Virus record (IMG/VR): IMGVR_UViG_3300011113_000805
Span: 124,001 to 188,000 of that record
DNA length: 64,000 nucleotides
DNA from: a virus
Reading direction: 5' to 3' (one strand)
The stretch's first letter is position 1. The number at the start of each line of letters is the position of its first letter. Position numbers and translations under genes: made by a program. Below, piece after piece: positions 49,442 through 57,404 of this stretch. The notes beneath the pieces were generated by a model, which searched no databases, was not told where the DNA came from, and was given only the letters and a program-made list of their open reading frames with translations.

Positions 49442-50511
49442 TATGAAACACCTCTTTTCCAAAATCTAGCCTTAGTTAAGGTTGCTGAAAGAGTTCCTCC
49501 TCCAAATAGCAAGCTTAAATGACCTGGTGATAATCCCCATGTTGTTCCCATTGGGGTTCTTGTAAATCCATCTCGATACAACTGCGTATATGAAGAAAGA
49601 CTGGCAGGCAGTGCAGTTGAAACAATTGAACCAATCATTTCACCAGGAAAAAATCCTGACAACATTGAAACATTTGCAAAGTCAGATGTTGATGTTATTA
49701 TAGTTGGGCTTATTTCACTGTTACCAACTGAATACATTCTGCATGCACCGTTTCTATTGCCTGCCGTGTTGATAAGGCGTGCTCCACATCCACTTCCGGA
49801 ACCATTTGGATTTTGAGCATTTCCAAGCATTGAAGTGAGAAATGCACTGCCTGCTAAAGTAGGTGAAAGTATTTCTAATTCTATTGCAAATCCATCTGGT
49901 GACAAGGCATCAATTCCTAATGTAGACCAATCAGGCAAAAGAGAAATAAATGGCCTTCCTGCCCCTGTATTGGAAAGCTGTATTCCTGTGCCATTGACTA
50001 GTGTGACAGAATAAGTTCCTGCGCTATCTTGGCCCAGTGTGATGTTTGGAAGGCCTCCGCCGGTTGTAATAGTTGTTGGTGAAGAATAAGGGCCTGATGA
50101 TGTGCAATTTGCAAAGTCATAAGTTCCTGCAATTTGCCAATCAATCGAACCGATCACTTGCGAGGGTGATCTCACAGCAACGGCTAACATCGTTTTCGAA
50201 ACTTGGCCATCTGTGCCGGTACCTGTAACAACAACAACATAAGTTACATTATCTGAAAGTCCTGATGCTATAGACACGCTATAAGGACCTTCACCACTTC
50301 CTGTTATAGAAACAGAAGGTGTTGATGCATCAGATCCAGTACATGTTGCACTTACAGTTACAGGATGTGACCATGTGCCTATTAGTGTTGTACCTAATGA
50401 AGTAGTTCCTGCCGATAAAGAAATTGGTGCCGGTGCCACCGGTGCAACCAGGGCATCAGGAACAGATGGCACCTGTGTTATGGTGCTTCCATTTCGAATA
50501 AAGACACTCAA
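49441..50511 (-). CDS. Virion protein with Ig-like and ConA-like parts
   Basis: 356 residues, low charge. An N-terminal Pro/Ala linker, then an Ig-like segment (TLIGTWSHPVTVSATCTGSD to VVVVTGTGTDGQVSKTMLAV), then a second beta domain (DWQIAGTYDFANC; GFAIELEILSPTLAGSAFL; YTQLYRDGFTRTPMG) like the jelly-roll heads of fibres. Probably a host-contact protein. It overlaps the upstream fibre gene by four bases. Confidence 0.6.
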   Translation of the reverse strand: MSVFIRNGSTITQVPSVPDALVAPVAPAPISLSAGTTSLGTTLIGTWSHPVTVSATCTGSDASTPSVSITGSGEGPYSVSIASGLSDNVTYVVVVTGTGTDGQVSKTMLAVAVRSPSQVIGSIDWQIAGTYDFANCTSSGPYSSPTTITTGGGLPNITLGQDSAGTYSVTLVNGTGIQLSNTGAGRPFISLLPDWSTLGIDALSPDGFAIELEILSPTLAGSAFLTSMLGNAQNPNGSGSGCGARLINTAGNRNGACRMYSVGNSEISPTIITSTSDFANVSMLSGFFPGEMIGSIVSTALPASLSSYTQLYRDGFTRTPMGTTWGLSPGHLSLLFGGGTLSATLTKARFWKRGVS

Positions 50512-51899
50512 TTTGACCCCACAATATACCAGTTGTAAGATGAGCCGCTAATACCGGCGATAAGTGAGACTGAACCAGAAGCCGCATTAATTTTTAGTTC
50601 AGTCGCACCGTCTATCACGTTAGGTGACGATGCTGTGATGACAAACGCTGTAGTCCCGCAGAAACCACCAACATCTTTAATGACATACATTCTGCCAATG
50701 TATTCGCCTGAAATAACAGGAAGCGTTCCAGTGTAAGCACCCAGTGAAGTGTCGACACCAATGAATGACTGCGTTGTGAAATTAAAGTTTGCTGTTTGAT
50801 TTCCAAATCTATAGCCAATGCTTCCTGAGTTGAAGACTGAACCACTAACAAAAACATGCGAGCTTGTCAAAGAGTGAATAGATCCTGTTGGGACTGTAAG
50901 GATCTTTGATGTGTCATTGAATGTAAAGGTTGCATCACCGCCAAATGCTGTGGCATCATTGTATTGCACATAGGAGTCAGAGCCACCAGGTGAAGATGCC
51001 GCGGCTGCAAGATTTGTTGAAACACCAGCACCAAGACCTGTGATGTCCCAATATCCGCCTCTATTTGTTCCACCGGTCTCAAATATTCTTACTCTGTTCT
51101 GATTCACATCAATTGTAACACCTGTCGTTAGTGTGGTGTTAGTGACAGCTTTACTAAGAAAGACTTCACCTCCTTCATCACCTGTCGAAAAGACAGATTT
51201 AAGCACTCCTGATGATGCAATGCTAGATGAGACAAACAGCTCAGTACTGTCAATCCTTGCCCATTCAGACACTGTTGTTCCGGCACCCGAAGCAACACCT
51301 CTTAGTGTGATAAACGTAGGAGTGTTTGTTGATGTCCAATTTTCCTTTGCATAAACATAGAATCCACCAACCGTATTTGACCATCCTGCATTTGTTCTAC
51401 CTCGAGCACTGAACGAAGCTAACCCATCATTTGCCTGCACAGCTGTCGGTGATCCAACAGATCCTCTGGCTCGAGCACCAATAAACTTGAAAGATGAAAA
51501 AGCCGCCGTATTGTCATAATGAAGACCTGTAACTCCACGAACATCATTAGTGCCTTGAGATGCAATAGTCAGAGTCGCTTCAGGAACTGATGTGCCTATT
51601 CCAACTCTGCTGTTTGACTTATCCAAGAAAATAAGATCATTATCAACCGTGACATTTCCACCGATAAAAACGTTTGATCCTGAAAGTGTTAGATTGTTTA
51701 ACATTCTGGTTGTACCAGAAGTTACCAGATCACCACCAATTACAGTCTTGGAATTGCCACCAATAGCACCCGATACAAAAAGCACAGCATCCGACGGCCT
51801 TTGTGGAAAGCCGGCGGTTGTATTGGCAATCACCAATGTACCGGTGACAGCTGTATTGGAAGTTCCATTACTTCCTGATATTGTTCCAACTAGGGCCAT
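50508..51899 (-). CDS. Fibre-like virion protein, paralogous to the 17.6-kb fibre
   Basis: 463 residues. The start (MALVGTISGSN, then GTLVIANTTAGFPQRPSDAV and LFVSGAIGGNS) lines up with the start of the 521-residue fibre at 17573-19138. Later RVGIGTSVPEATLTIASQGT is the 'G-x-G-T--P---L-I' motif common in phage fibre and collar proteins, and YVQYNDATAFGGDATF matches the middle of the 201-residue fibre. No intramolecular chaperone end is seen. Confidence 0.65.
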   Translation of the reverse strand: MALVGTISGSNGTSNTAVTGTLVIANTTAGFPQRPSDAVLFVSGAIGGNSKTVIGGDLVTSGTTRMLNNLTLSGSNVFIGGNVTVDNDLIFLDKSNSRVGIGTSVPEATLTIASQGTNDVRGVTGLHYDNTAAFSSFKFIGARARGSVGSPTAVQANDGLASFSARGRTNAGWSNTVGGFYVYAKENWTSTNTPTFITLRGVASGAGTTVSEWARIDSTELFVSSSIASSGVLKSVFSTGDEGGEVFLSKAVTNTTLTTGVTIDVNQNRVRIFETGGTNRGGYWDITGLGAGVSTNLAAAASSPGGSDSYVQYNDATAFGGDATFTFNDTSKILTVPTGSIHSLTSSHVFVSGSVFNSGSIGYRFGNQTANFNFTTQSFIGVDTSLGAYTGTLPVISGEYIGRMYVIKDVGGFCGTTAFVITASSPNVIDGATELKINAASGSVSLIAGISGSSYNWYIVGSN

Positions 51900-51941
51900 G
51901 CACCCTCCTCGGAATATCTATTCCTTAGGGAGGGAATGAAA

Positions 51942-52538
51942 TCAGACAATTTCGAAATCTTCGAGCTTAAGCTTAAAGTCTCGAATGCTTTTGATGGATC
52001 CCTTGCTGATACGATCGACAGCCGGAATCCACTCAACACCACAGGCTCGAAAAAAGTCCTCTTCCTCGCGAACAATAAGTCGGCGACCATCCGGAAGTGA
52101 AGGATATCCTTCGATCATTCGTCCACCACCACTTACCTTCTTCCAACGTGCAAACATTCCTGGAACAAATCCCGTCATTGGATTGCCATTGGGTCCGACG
52201 CCAGAGCCGGTACGCATCATAAAGAGACCACCCCAATTCTGAGGCGAAGTAATGAAAAGGTCCAACTTGAGACCGTCGTTGAGCATCATGCGGAGGTAGC
52301 GTGCCCCGGGCTTTGGCGGCCACGGAATGATATCCGGAACACCGGGCTTGATGAACCCACCCCAGGCACTAAGAGAAGCAAAGAGCCCCTCCCAGTCACT
52401 CACTTGTGCAACGAGCTCGATGTCTTTTACCTGCGACTTTCGCCGGCGAATAGAGCCAGCAACCTCAGCCCGAGCACAGTGGGGAAGGATGGAGAGACGA
52501 ATCGCCTCGGCGAGAGGAAGTGCCTGTTCAATGTCCAT
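51942..52538 (-). CDS. DNA polymerase beta-like nucleotidyltransferase
   Basis: 198 residues from the ATG at 52538 (GGAG seven bases upstream). EVAGSIRRRKSQVKDIELVA is the GS-x-RR...D-x-E/D palm motif, GLKLDLFI the third acidic strand, and NWGGLFMMRTGS plus the REEEDFFRACGVEWIP thumb-like end match family X polymerases. The N-terminal 8-kDa/helix-hairpin-helix domain is missing, as in other phage copies. Possibly gap repair. Confidence 0.75.
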   Translation of the reverse strand: MDIEQALPLAEAIRLSILPHCARAEVAGSIRRRKSQVKDIELVAQVSDWEGLFASLSAWGGFIKPGVPDIIPWPPKPGARYLRMMLNDGLKLDLFITSPQNWGGLFMMRTGSGVGPNGNPMTGFVPGMFARWKKVSGGGRMIEGYPSLPDGRRLIVREEEDFFRACGVEWIPAVDRISKGSIKSIRDFKLKLEDFEIV

Positions 52539-52605
52539 ATGCATTCTCCATAATCATCTGTTATTATGGTTTTTGCAAATAGGACACCCTTCGGAGCCAA
52601 ATACT

Positions 52606-53226
52606 TCAACTATTTTGTCGCCTTAGAGAGCCTCTTGTTCGCATGTAATCGCTAACACTCTTATGCGCAATGGCACTGGTGTCGTCACCTGATCTGATGG
52701 CTTTCCTAATGAGAGTGCTACTAAGTCCCTCTGTCCTGGGTAACCGTAGGAACCATGCCCCATCTCGCATTTCGAAACAGGGCATTGGTGAGCAGTCTCC
52801 ATAGTCCTCGCCAATTAATCTGACAAACGTTGAGCCTGGATGTAGAGACTCAAAGTATCTCTTGTACTCCGCAGAATTCTGCCATGTGGGTTTACGAAGC
52901 TCCCAGTCGGAGACTACAATGCCTGTGCCGGCCGTAATTGACTGTAAGAGATTAAACCTGTCATCAGGAGGAAGTATCTCATTGCGGTCCTTAAATTTCC
53001 TCTCCAACCACCGGGGATGATTTGGGCACATGTAGAGACCGACAACGTCGTAACCCATCTTCTCTACGGTTCGCATAGCAGCAAGGGTGACATTGACATG
53101 CCCGCGGTGGGGTGGATTAAAAGAACCATCATTGACGAGAACGAGACTTCTATTACTAGGACGGCTATTTCTCTTAATTTCCTCTTGAATGAGGGACCGA
53201 AGTAATGTCTCGATTAAATTTCTCAT
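52606..53226 (-). CDS. NMN adenylyltransferase-like protein with capsid-targeting-like leader
   Basis: 206 residues from the ATG at 53226. MRNLIETLLRSLIQEEIKRN is an amphipathic leader with an I-Q-E site. The enzyme follows: LVNDGSFNPPHRGHVNVTLA (HxGH), WLERKFKDRNEILPPDDRF, FVRLIGEDYGD, and EGLSSTLIRKAIRSG (the SST-x-x-R motif). This matches NadD/NadM-type adenylyltransferases making NAD(P) dinucleotides. The leader suggests it may travel in the virion with the ADP-ribosyltransferase-like proteins. Confidence 0.75.
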   Translation of the reverse strand: MRNLIETLLRSLIQEEIKRNSRPSNRSLVLVNDGSFNPPHRGHVNVTLAAMRTVEKMGYDVVGLYMCPNHPRWLERKFKDRNEILPPDDRFNLLQSITAGTGIVVSDWELRKPTWQNSAEYKRYFESLHPGSTFVRLIGEDYGDCSPMPCFEMRDGAWFLRLPRTEGLSSTLIRKAIRSGDDTSAIAHKSVSDYMRTRGSLRRQNS

Positions 53227-53248
53227 AGATGGTGCCAAATGAATATTT

Positions 53249-53336
53249 GGTGCCGGCACATTCGTGAATCCACCTAACCCAGTCAATGTTACACAACTAG
53301 TTGGAAGGGATTGCGGTACTGCAATGTGCCGGCACC
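53249..53336. repeat. 14-bp perfect inverted repeat with 60-base spacer
   Basis: GGTGCCGGCACATT (53249-53262) and AATGTGCCGGCACC (53323-53336). The spacer holds no gene. It lies upstream of the adenylyltransferase gene and just after the gene at 53341, so it may terminate one and control the other. A further CCAAAT/ATTTGG hairpin sits between it and the ATG at 53226. Confidence 0.7.
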
Positions 53337-53340
53337 ACTA

Positions 53341-53820
53341 CTAAGTATACATAAAAGGACGAAGTTTTCTTGAGGCATGTACATCATCCCCAAATTTCTT
53401 TCCTGCCTGTGTGATTCTGTCACTTATTTCAGATCTTATTCTAAACTTTTCTGATCCCTGAAGTTCTGGGCATGCCTTAATTACACGACCAAGCTGAAGA
53501 GATACAACAGCAATTTCTGTACCAGCAGGACCTATCCCGGTCTTAAATTTTTCTATTTTGTCTTCTAGCATGCTAATAAGTTCATTCACTCTAGGATTAT
53601 TGTGACAGCCTGCATTGCGCAAATCCTCAACAGCACCTTCTAAAGCTATCTCAAAATCACTAACTGCCCTATCATTGAGATCTTTACCGGCAAAGAGATC
53701 TTGTGACTCATTGATACCGGCTAGCCGACGCCAATTATGTAAGTCAAGTGTAGATTCGTTGATATTTCTTACAGCGGAAGAATCGTTAGAAAAAATGAAA
53801 TCAGCCAATCGTTTCTTCAT
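53341..53820 (-). CDS. Hypothetical helical protein
   Basis: 159 residues from the second of two ATGs (GGAG five bases upstream). KKRLADFIFSNDSSAVRNIN then ES..., and LAGINES, give two I-N-E sites near the N-terminus, reminiscent of prohead-protease sites. The rest is helical (FEIALEGAVEDLRNAG, ELISMLEDKIEKFKTG). Possibly another head-packaged protein; not recognised. Confidence 0.55.
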   Translation of the reverse strand: MKKRLADFIFSNDSSAVRNINESTLDLHNWRRLAGINESQDLFAGKDLNDRAVSDFEIALEGAVEDLRNAGCHNNPRVNELISMLEDKIEKFKTGIGPAGTEIAVVSLQLGRVIKACPELQGSEKFRIRSEISDRITQAGKKFGDDVHASRKLRPFMYT

Positions 53821-53861
53821 CATATCTCCATTTTGATATGTATGCCGATTGATTGGTTGAT

Positions 53862-54083
53862 TTAAGAATTGCTTGTCTTTAGTATTCGTTGAATCTCTCT
53901 ATCCAGATACCAGCGCGCTTTCTCGAGGTCTTCAATCCTTTTTGATGGATCCTTCAACCCATTTCTTGAGATGTATTTTATTGTGTTTCCAAGATTAAAT
54001 CCAAGATCCCAAGCCTCAATAACATCAATTGCCTCATATCCACTGCTCTTTCGATAGTGTGATGGATGGTCTACATTACTCAC
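53862..54083 (-). CDS. DUF3310 protein
   Basis: 73 residues from a GTG at 54083 (AGGAG six bases upstream). NVDHPSHYRKSSGYEAIDVI then EAWDLGFNLGNTIKYISRNG and DLEKARWYLDREI is the full DUF3310 pattern. This small family is widespread in phages, usually near nucleotide-metabolism or replication genes, and has no agreed function. Confidence 0.88.
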   Translation of the reverse strand: MSNVDHPSHYRKSSGYEAIDVIEAWDLGFNLGNTIKYISRNGLKDPSKRIEDLEKARWYLDREIQRILKTSNS

Positions 54084-54294
54084 TTGCATCTCCTGTTGCA
54101 AACTTTCTTAAAGTTGATGAAAGAAACCAGCCCATAAAGTTATCAGCTGTGAAATTTACGTAAACCTCCTGTGTGCCTGGCATTGTCGTCATCTCATTTG
54201 TCACTACACCAATATAATTGACGACACTCCCTTTCCTCCACTGCGTCCAAGTAACAAGGTCTCCAACTTTAAAGTGAGTATTATCATTATGCAT
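54076..54294 (-). CDS. Hypothetical small barrel-like protein
   Basis: 72 residues from the ATG at 54294. HFKVGDLVTWTQWRKGSVVN then YIGVVTNEM, QEVYVNF and FLSSTLRKF: the same small beta-barrel style as at 32748 and 40157. Overlaps the topoisomerase gene by eight bases. Confidence 0.6.
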   Translation of the reverse strand: MHNDNTHFKVGDLVTWTQWRKGSVVNYIGVVTNEMTTMPGTQEVYVNFTADNFMGWFLSSTLRKFATGDASE

Positions 54295-55651
54295 ATGACT
54301 TTTCAACCTTTTGGAGAAGTTCAAGAAGATCGCGCCTATAAAGATCTTGATGCGATGTTTTTTCTAGTTTAGACTTTTCCTTCATCTTCTGGCTCATTTT
54401 CTTCTGGATCTCTGCAAATCTCTCTTGTGTCAGCGACCAAAGAGGCATGCCAAGAAGATAATCATAAGAGTCATCTTGTTTCACAATACCTTCAGACTCA
54501 ATTGACCTGATGATGTCAGACTTTTTCTGGTTTGCAATGATGATCTTCTTGTTAATCACGGCATCAATAAATTTTGCTCGAGCATCAAGTGCTGCAATTT
54601 CACTAGCAATATTAGACAGCATTAGCTCCTTACGCTTCTGATAGTAGGAAAGCCTAAATTGCACAAACCATCGAACAAGATCCTCAGCACGCTCGAAAAC
54701 GCGAAGCTTACCATTCTCGTCAAGTGTTGTCAGGTTCTCACCTTCACCATCTCTCATCTTAAGAAGCTCACCTAGCTTGTCCTTCTTAAGGATCTCAGCA
54801 AGGTTGGCACGAGGAAACTTTAGGATGTATCTCACCCTATCCGTAGAATGATCCTCATATGAAGAAATGATACCTTTTTCCACCATGCTGTCAAGGTGTG
54901 CTTCATACTTTTCGTAAGTAAAGCTGGGTGGGATTTCGGTAATCTCAACAGTCGATGTGTTCTTTACTTCCCATTTTCCCCTAAAGACCCATGATCGCAC
55001 AGATCCTTCAGCAAGCTCTACATCGCCCCAGAAACCGTTAATCCACGGTTTCAGAATGGAAATTTCACCGCCTTCAAGACAGGTTAGGCAAGCATTAATC
55101 AAGTCAATGGGGTGCCTGTTTAGAATATTGGTTGCAAATCCTACGGCAATGCCTGAGCCACCATTGAGCAACACAGTAGGAATGATAGGTAGGAAGAAAT
55201 GAGGTTCAATCTCCTCGCCCTCTTCATACTTTGGGGTCGTAAGCTCAAAGTCTTTGTAGAGAAGTCGAAAATTCTCGTTAAACTTAACACCAATATAACG
55301 AGAGGCACCTGCAACAGGTGATCGAAGACTGCCAAACTGGCCAATTCCTTGAAAAATAGGCATAGAGTTCTTAAACTCCTGCGTCATTCCAACGATGGTG
55401 CCATCAAGTGAGCCATGATGAAAGAATGAAAGGGCCGCCGCCTGACCGCCAAGCTGGAAAACCTTCATTGGCTTCTCATTGCCAGTCTTCCAGAGACGAT
55501 TTGCAGCATACGCAATCTTTCGTTGTGAGGGTTTGAAACCATCAACTGCTGATGGTATGGCACGCTGCTCAACAACGTAAACTGCGTAATTTCTGTATTC
55601 ATGATCGAAGAATTCATCAACATTACGAACAGGCACTGATTGTGTTTCCAA
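54287..55651 (-). CDS. 52: Type II DNA topoisomerase, medium subunit (gp52-like)
   Basis: 454 residues, close to T4 gp52 (442). RAIPSAVDGFKPSQRKIAYA, AALSFFHHGSLDGTIVGMTQ, IGQFGSLRSPVAGASRYIGV (catalytic Tyr119) and NGGSGIAVGFATNILNRHP are the GyrA/ParC breakage-reunion motifs, followed by a coiled-coil region. It works with the gp39-like subunit at 63.2 kb; in this genome six effector-like genes and a Nudix gene lie between the two. Confidence 0.93.
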   Translation of the reverse strand: METQSVPVRNVDEFFDHEYRNYAVYVVEQRAIPSAVDGFKPSQRKIAYAANRLWKTGNEKPMKVFQLGGQAAALSFFHHGSLDGTIVGMTQEFKNSMPIFQGIGQFGSLRSPVAGASRYIGVKFNENFRLLYKDFELTTPKYEEGEEIEPHFFLPIIPTVLLNGGSGIAVGFATNILNRHPIDLINACLTCLEGGEISILKPWINGFWGDVELAEGSVRSWVFRGKWEVKNTSTVEITEIPPSFTYEKYEAHLDSMVEKGIISSYEDHSTDRVRYILKFPRANLAEILKKDKLGELLKMRDGEGENLTTLDENGKLRVFERAEDLVRWFVQFRLSYYQKRKELMLSNIASEIAALDARAKFIDAVINKKIIIANQKKSDIIRSIESEGIVKQDDSYDYLLGMPLWSLTQERFAEIQKKMSQKMKEKSKLEKTSHQDLYRRDLLELLQKVEKSYA

Positions 55652-55707
55652 AACTTCACCATGATGCTATGGTAGCATTATATCACAATATTCAAATTGG
55701 TCACTTG

Positions 55708-56241
55708 CTATGTGATGTTCTTATCATTGACATATGTGATTACGGGCATCTTTGCCTGCTTAAGCGTGAATTTAATGCCAAAATGAATTGGGTAACCGTC
55801 AAGCTTCTTCGACTCAAAGACCTCATTTGCAGAGAACCATCGAAACTCTAGGTTCTCATTATCACCTGAAAAGCATTCCCAGGCCAACTTCTGTTTTAGT
55901 GTGATATCGGCAACTAGTGTCAGATATGCAAATCCATTTCCTTGCCACAAAGTGCTGCTAACAATCTGCTCACTTGAGAAGTCAAGGGGTAAAGAGCCGC
56001 ACTCTTCAATGGTTTCTCGAAAAGCAGTGCGAACCAGAAGTTCATCATTAATGACACCTGGAACTGTTGCATCCTTGCTGTCAATTCCTCCACCAGAAAT
56101 GCTCCAGGTAAGACCATGATTTACCCAAGGAGCACGAAGCAAAAGAAGGATTGTATTGTCCTCAGAGCAGCAAAACATAATACCAGCCGCGGCGTGGTCT
56201 TCAAAATTTCTTTGCTTTTTTACTTTAATGATTTTTGACAT
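55708..56241 (-). CDS. Nudix hydrolase
   Basis: 177 residues. ILLLLRAPWVNHGLTWSISG, GGGIDSKD, an insertion, then RTAFRETIEECGSLP give a complete REUXEE Nudix box. LEFRWFSANEVFE and HFGIKFTL complete the fold. Substrates in this family are nucleoside diphosphates linked to another group (ADP-ribose, NADH, dNTP, sugars). Beside the ADP-ribosyltransferase-like genes an ADP-ribose or NAD-related substrate is tempting, but unproven. Confidence 0.85.
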   Translation of the reverse strand: MSKIIKVKKQRNFEDHAAAGIMFCCSEDNTILLLLRAPWVNHGLTWSISGGGIDSKDATVPGVINDELLVRTAFRETIEECGSLPLDFSSEQIVSSTLWQGNGFAYLTLVADITLKQKLAWECFSGDNENLEFRWFSANEVFESKKLDGYPIHFGIKFTLKQAKMPVITYVNDKNIT

Positions 56242-56356
56242 ATCGACAGTAGGTGCCTTATTGTGTAATAGGTCTTATGAATTATTAGACAATAATCGAG
56301 CTTGTTCTATTGGTTGCAGCTTAATTTTCATGTGAGTAACTATTTAATGAGACGTG
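56242..56356. other. Gap at the end of the effector cluster
   Basis: 115 bases, A+T-rich, no coding frame. No strong terminator hairpin seen. Confidence 0.3.
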
Positions 56357-57367
56357 TCATGCTCTTAGTTTATCCTTGAGATGTTCCGGAACATTTTTCC
56401 AGTACTTGTGATCAAGGCCGTAGATACTCAAACCCACCTGCAGGTCCTCTGGAAGGGTAATGATAGATGTGGATCCGAGAAAGAGATTGCCTTTTACCAC
56501 AAGTCCATCAGGAAGGGATGTGATAGTTGTGCCTGCAAGATCAAGACTTCCTTTTACTATAAGGCCTTCTGGAAGGGATTTAATAGAAGCGCCGGCGAGA
56601 TCAAGATTACCATTTATGACTCTTTGATCTTTTGGTAGTTTCTCAAAACGCTTAAAAACACTTAGTATCGATAAGCTAGTAGGTGCTTTGATTAAGACTT
56701 CATTAACCCGGATTGTACCGACAGCAATAACCTCCTTTTCATGCTGGAAGTCCTCAATGCGTGTTAATCTATAAAGCCCATCACAGTCAATCCATTTCCC
56801 AGGATTGTCTTCTACAGTAGCGCAGAGAATGATTCCAAATTGTTTGCCATCCCCGGTGGCAAAACCTTTGGCTTGATCAAGGCTTTTTGTCCAGGATGCT
56901 ACATAATTTTCATTCCTATTCGTTAAATCAATTTGTACCTTGCCGGTACTAACGTAATCTAGATTGCCCTCTTTTAGGGCCTGTTGAACTATTTCATCAA
57001 ATGTGGTGTCATTTGGCAGAAATTTCTCTACAGTGTCTCTGCTAGAAATTAGCAATCCTCGATAGAGAGTGCCAGGTGGTGGTGTTTTAAAGATATCTGT
57101 ATAGAGGTCTTGATTGATATACTTCAAGATTCGATTAATAGCATTTTTGGCAAGAGGCATATTTCCACCGAAAAAATGATTGATCAAATACCTGTAAAGC
57201 TCATTCTCAATCTCGGTATCCTCCTCCGGAGGCGGTTTAGGTGAACCTGCACGAACATTTGCAAAGGCATACTTCCCCAGAGGAGCATCAGCTGGTGCCT
57301 CTGGCTTGTAGGCACCATCAGACTCCAGAAGAACTTGGCGAATGAGAGAGCGGGGGAGATGAGTCAT
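56357..57367 (-). CDS. Predicted R-S-E ADP-ribosyltransferase with leucine-rich repeats (copy 1)
   Basis: 336 residues. Leader MTHLPRSLIRQVLLES with an L-L-E site at 14-16, then a Pro-rich linker. Catalytic domain: R103 in GTLYRGL, S158-W-T in YVASWTKSLDQAKGFA, and E210-K-E212 in HEKEVIAVG, the R-STS-ExE order of arginine-type ADP-ribosyltransferases (T4 Alt, ModA; bacterial toxins). Then three 20-residue repeats (SLPEGLIVKGSLDLAGTTIT style) and a cap ending YWKNVPEHLKDKLRA. It has its own AATAAATA box but no SD. Confidence 0.7.
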   Translation of the reverse strand: MTHLPRSLIRQVLLESDGAYKPEAPADAPLGKYAFANVRAGSPKPPPEEDTEIENELYRYLINHFFGGNMPLAKNAINRILKYINQDLYTDIFKTPPPGTLYRGLLISSRDTVEKFLPNDTTFDEIVQQALKEGNLDYVSTGKVQIDLTNRNENYVASWTKSLDQAKGFATGDGKQFGIILCATVEDNPGKWIDCDGLYRLTRIEDFQHEKEVIAVGTIRVNEVLIKAPTSLSILSVFKRFEKLPKDQRVINGNLDLAGASIKSLPEGLIVKGSLDLAGTTITSLPDGLVVKGNLFLGSTSIITLPEDLQVGLSIYGLDHKYWKNVPEHLKDKLRA

Positions 57368-57372
57368 AAAGA

Positions 57373-57382
57373 CTATTTATTC
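57373..57382 (-). promoter_or_regulatory. Possible T4-type late promoter box
   Basis: Minus strand GAATAAATAG, five bases before the ATG at 57367. Seven of eight bases of the T4 late box TATAAATA. The same GAATAAATAG-C/T-CTTT-ATG string precedes the first gene of the cluster at 63190. The close spacing would give an almost leaderless mRNA, so the role is uncertain. Confidence 0.4.
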
Positions 57383-57404
57383 TTCACATGTGAATGAATA
57401 CTAG

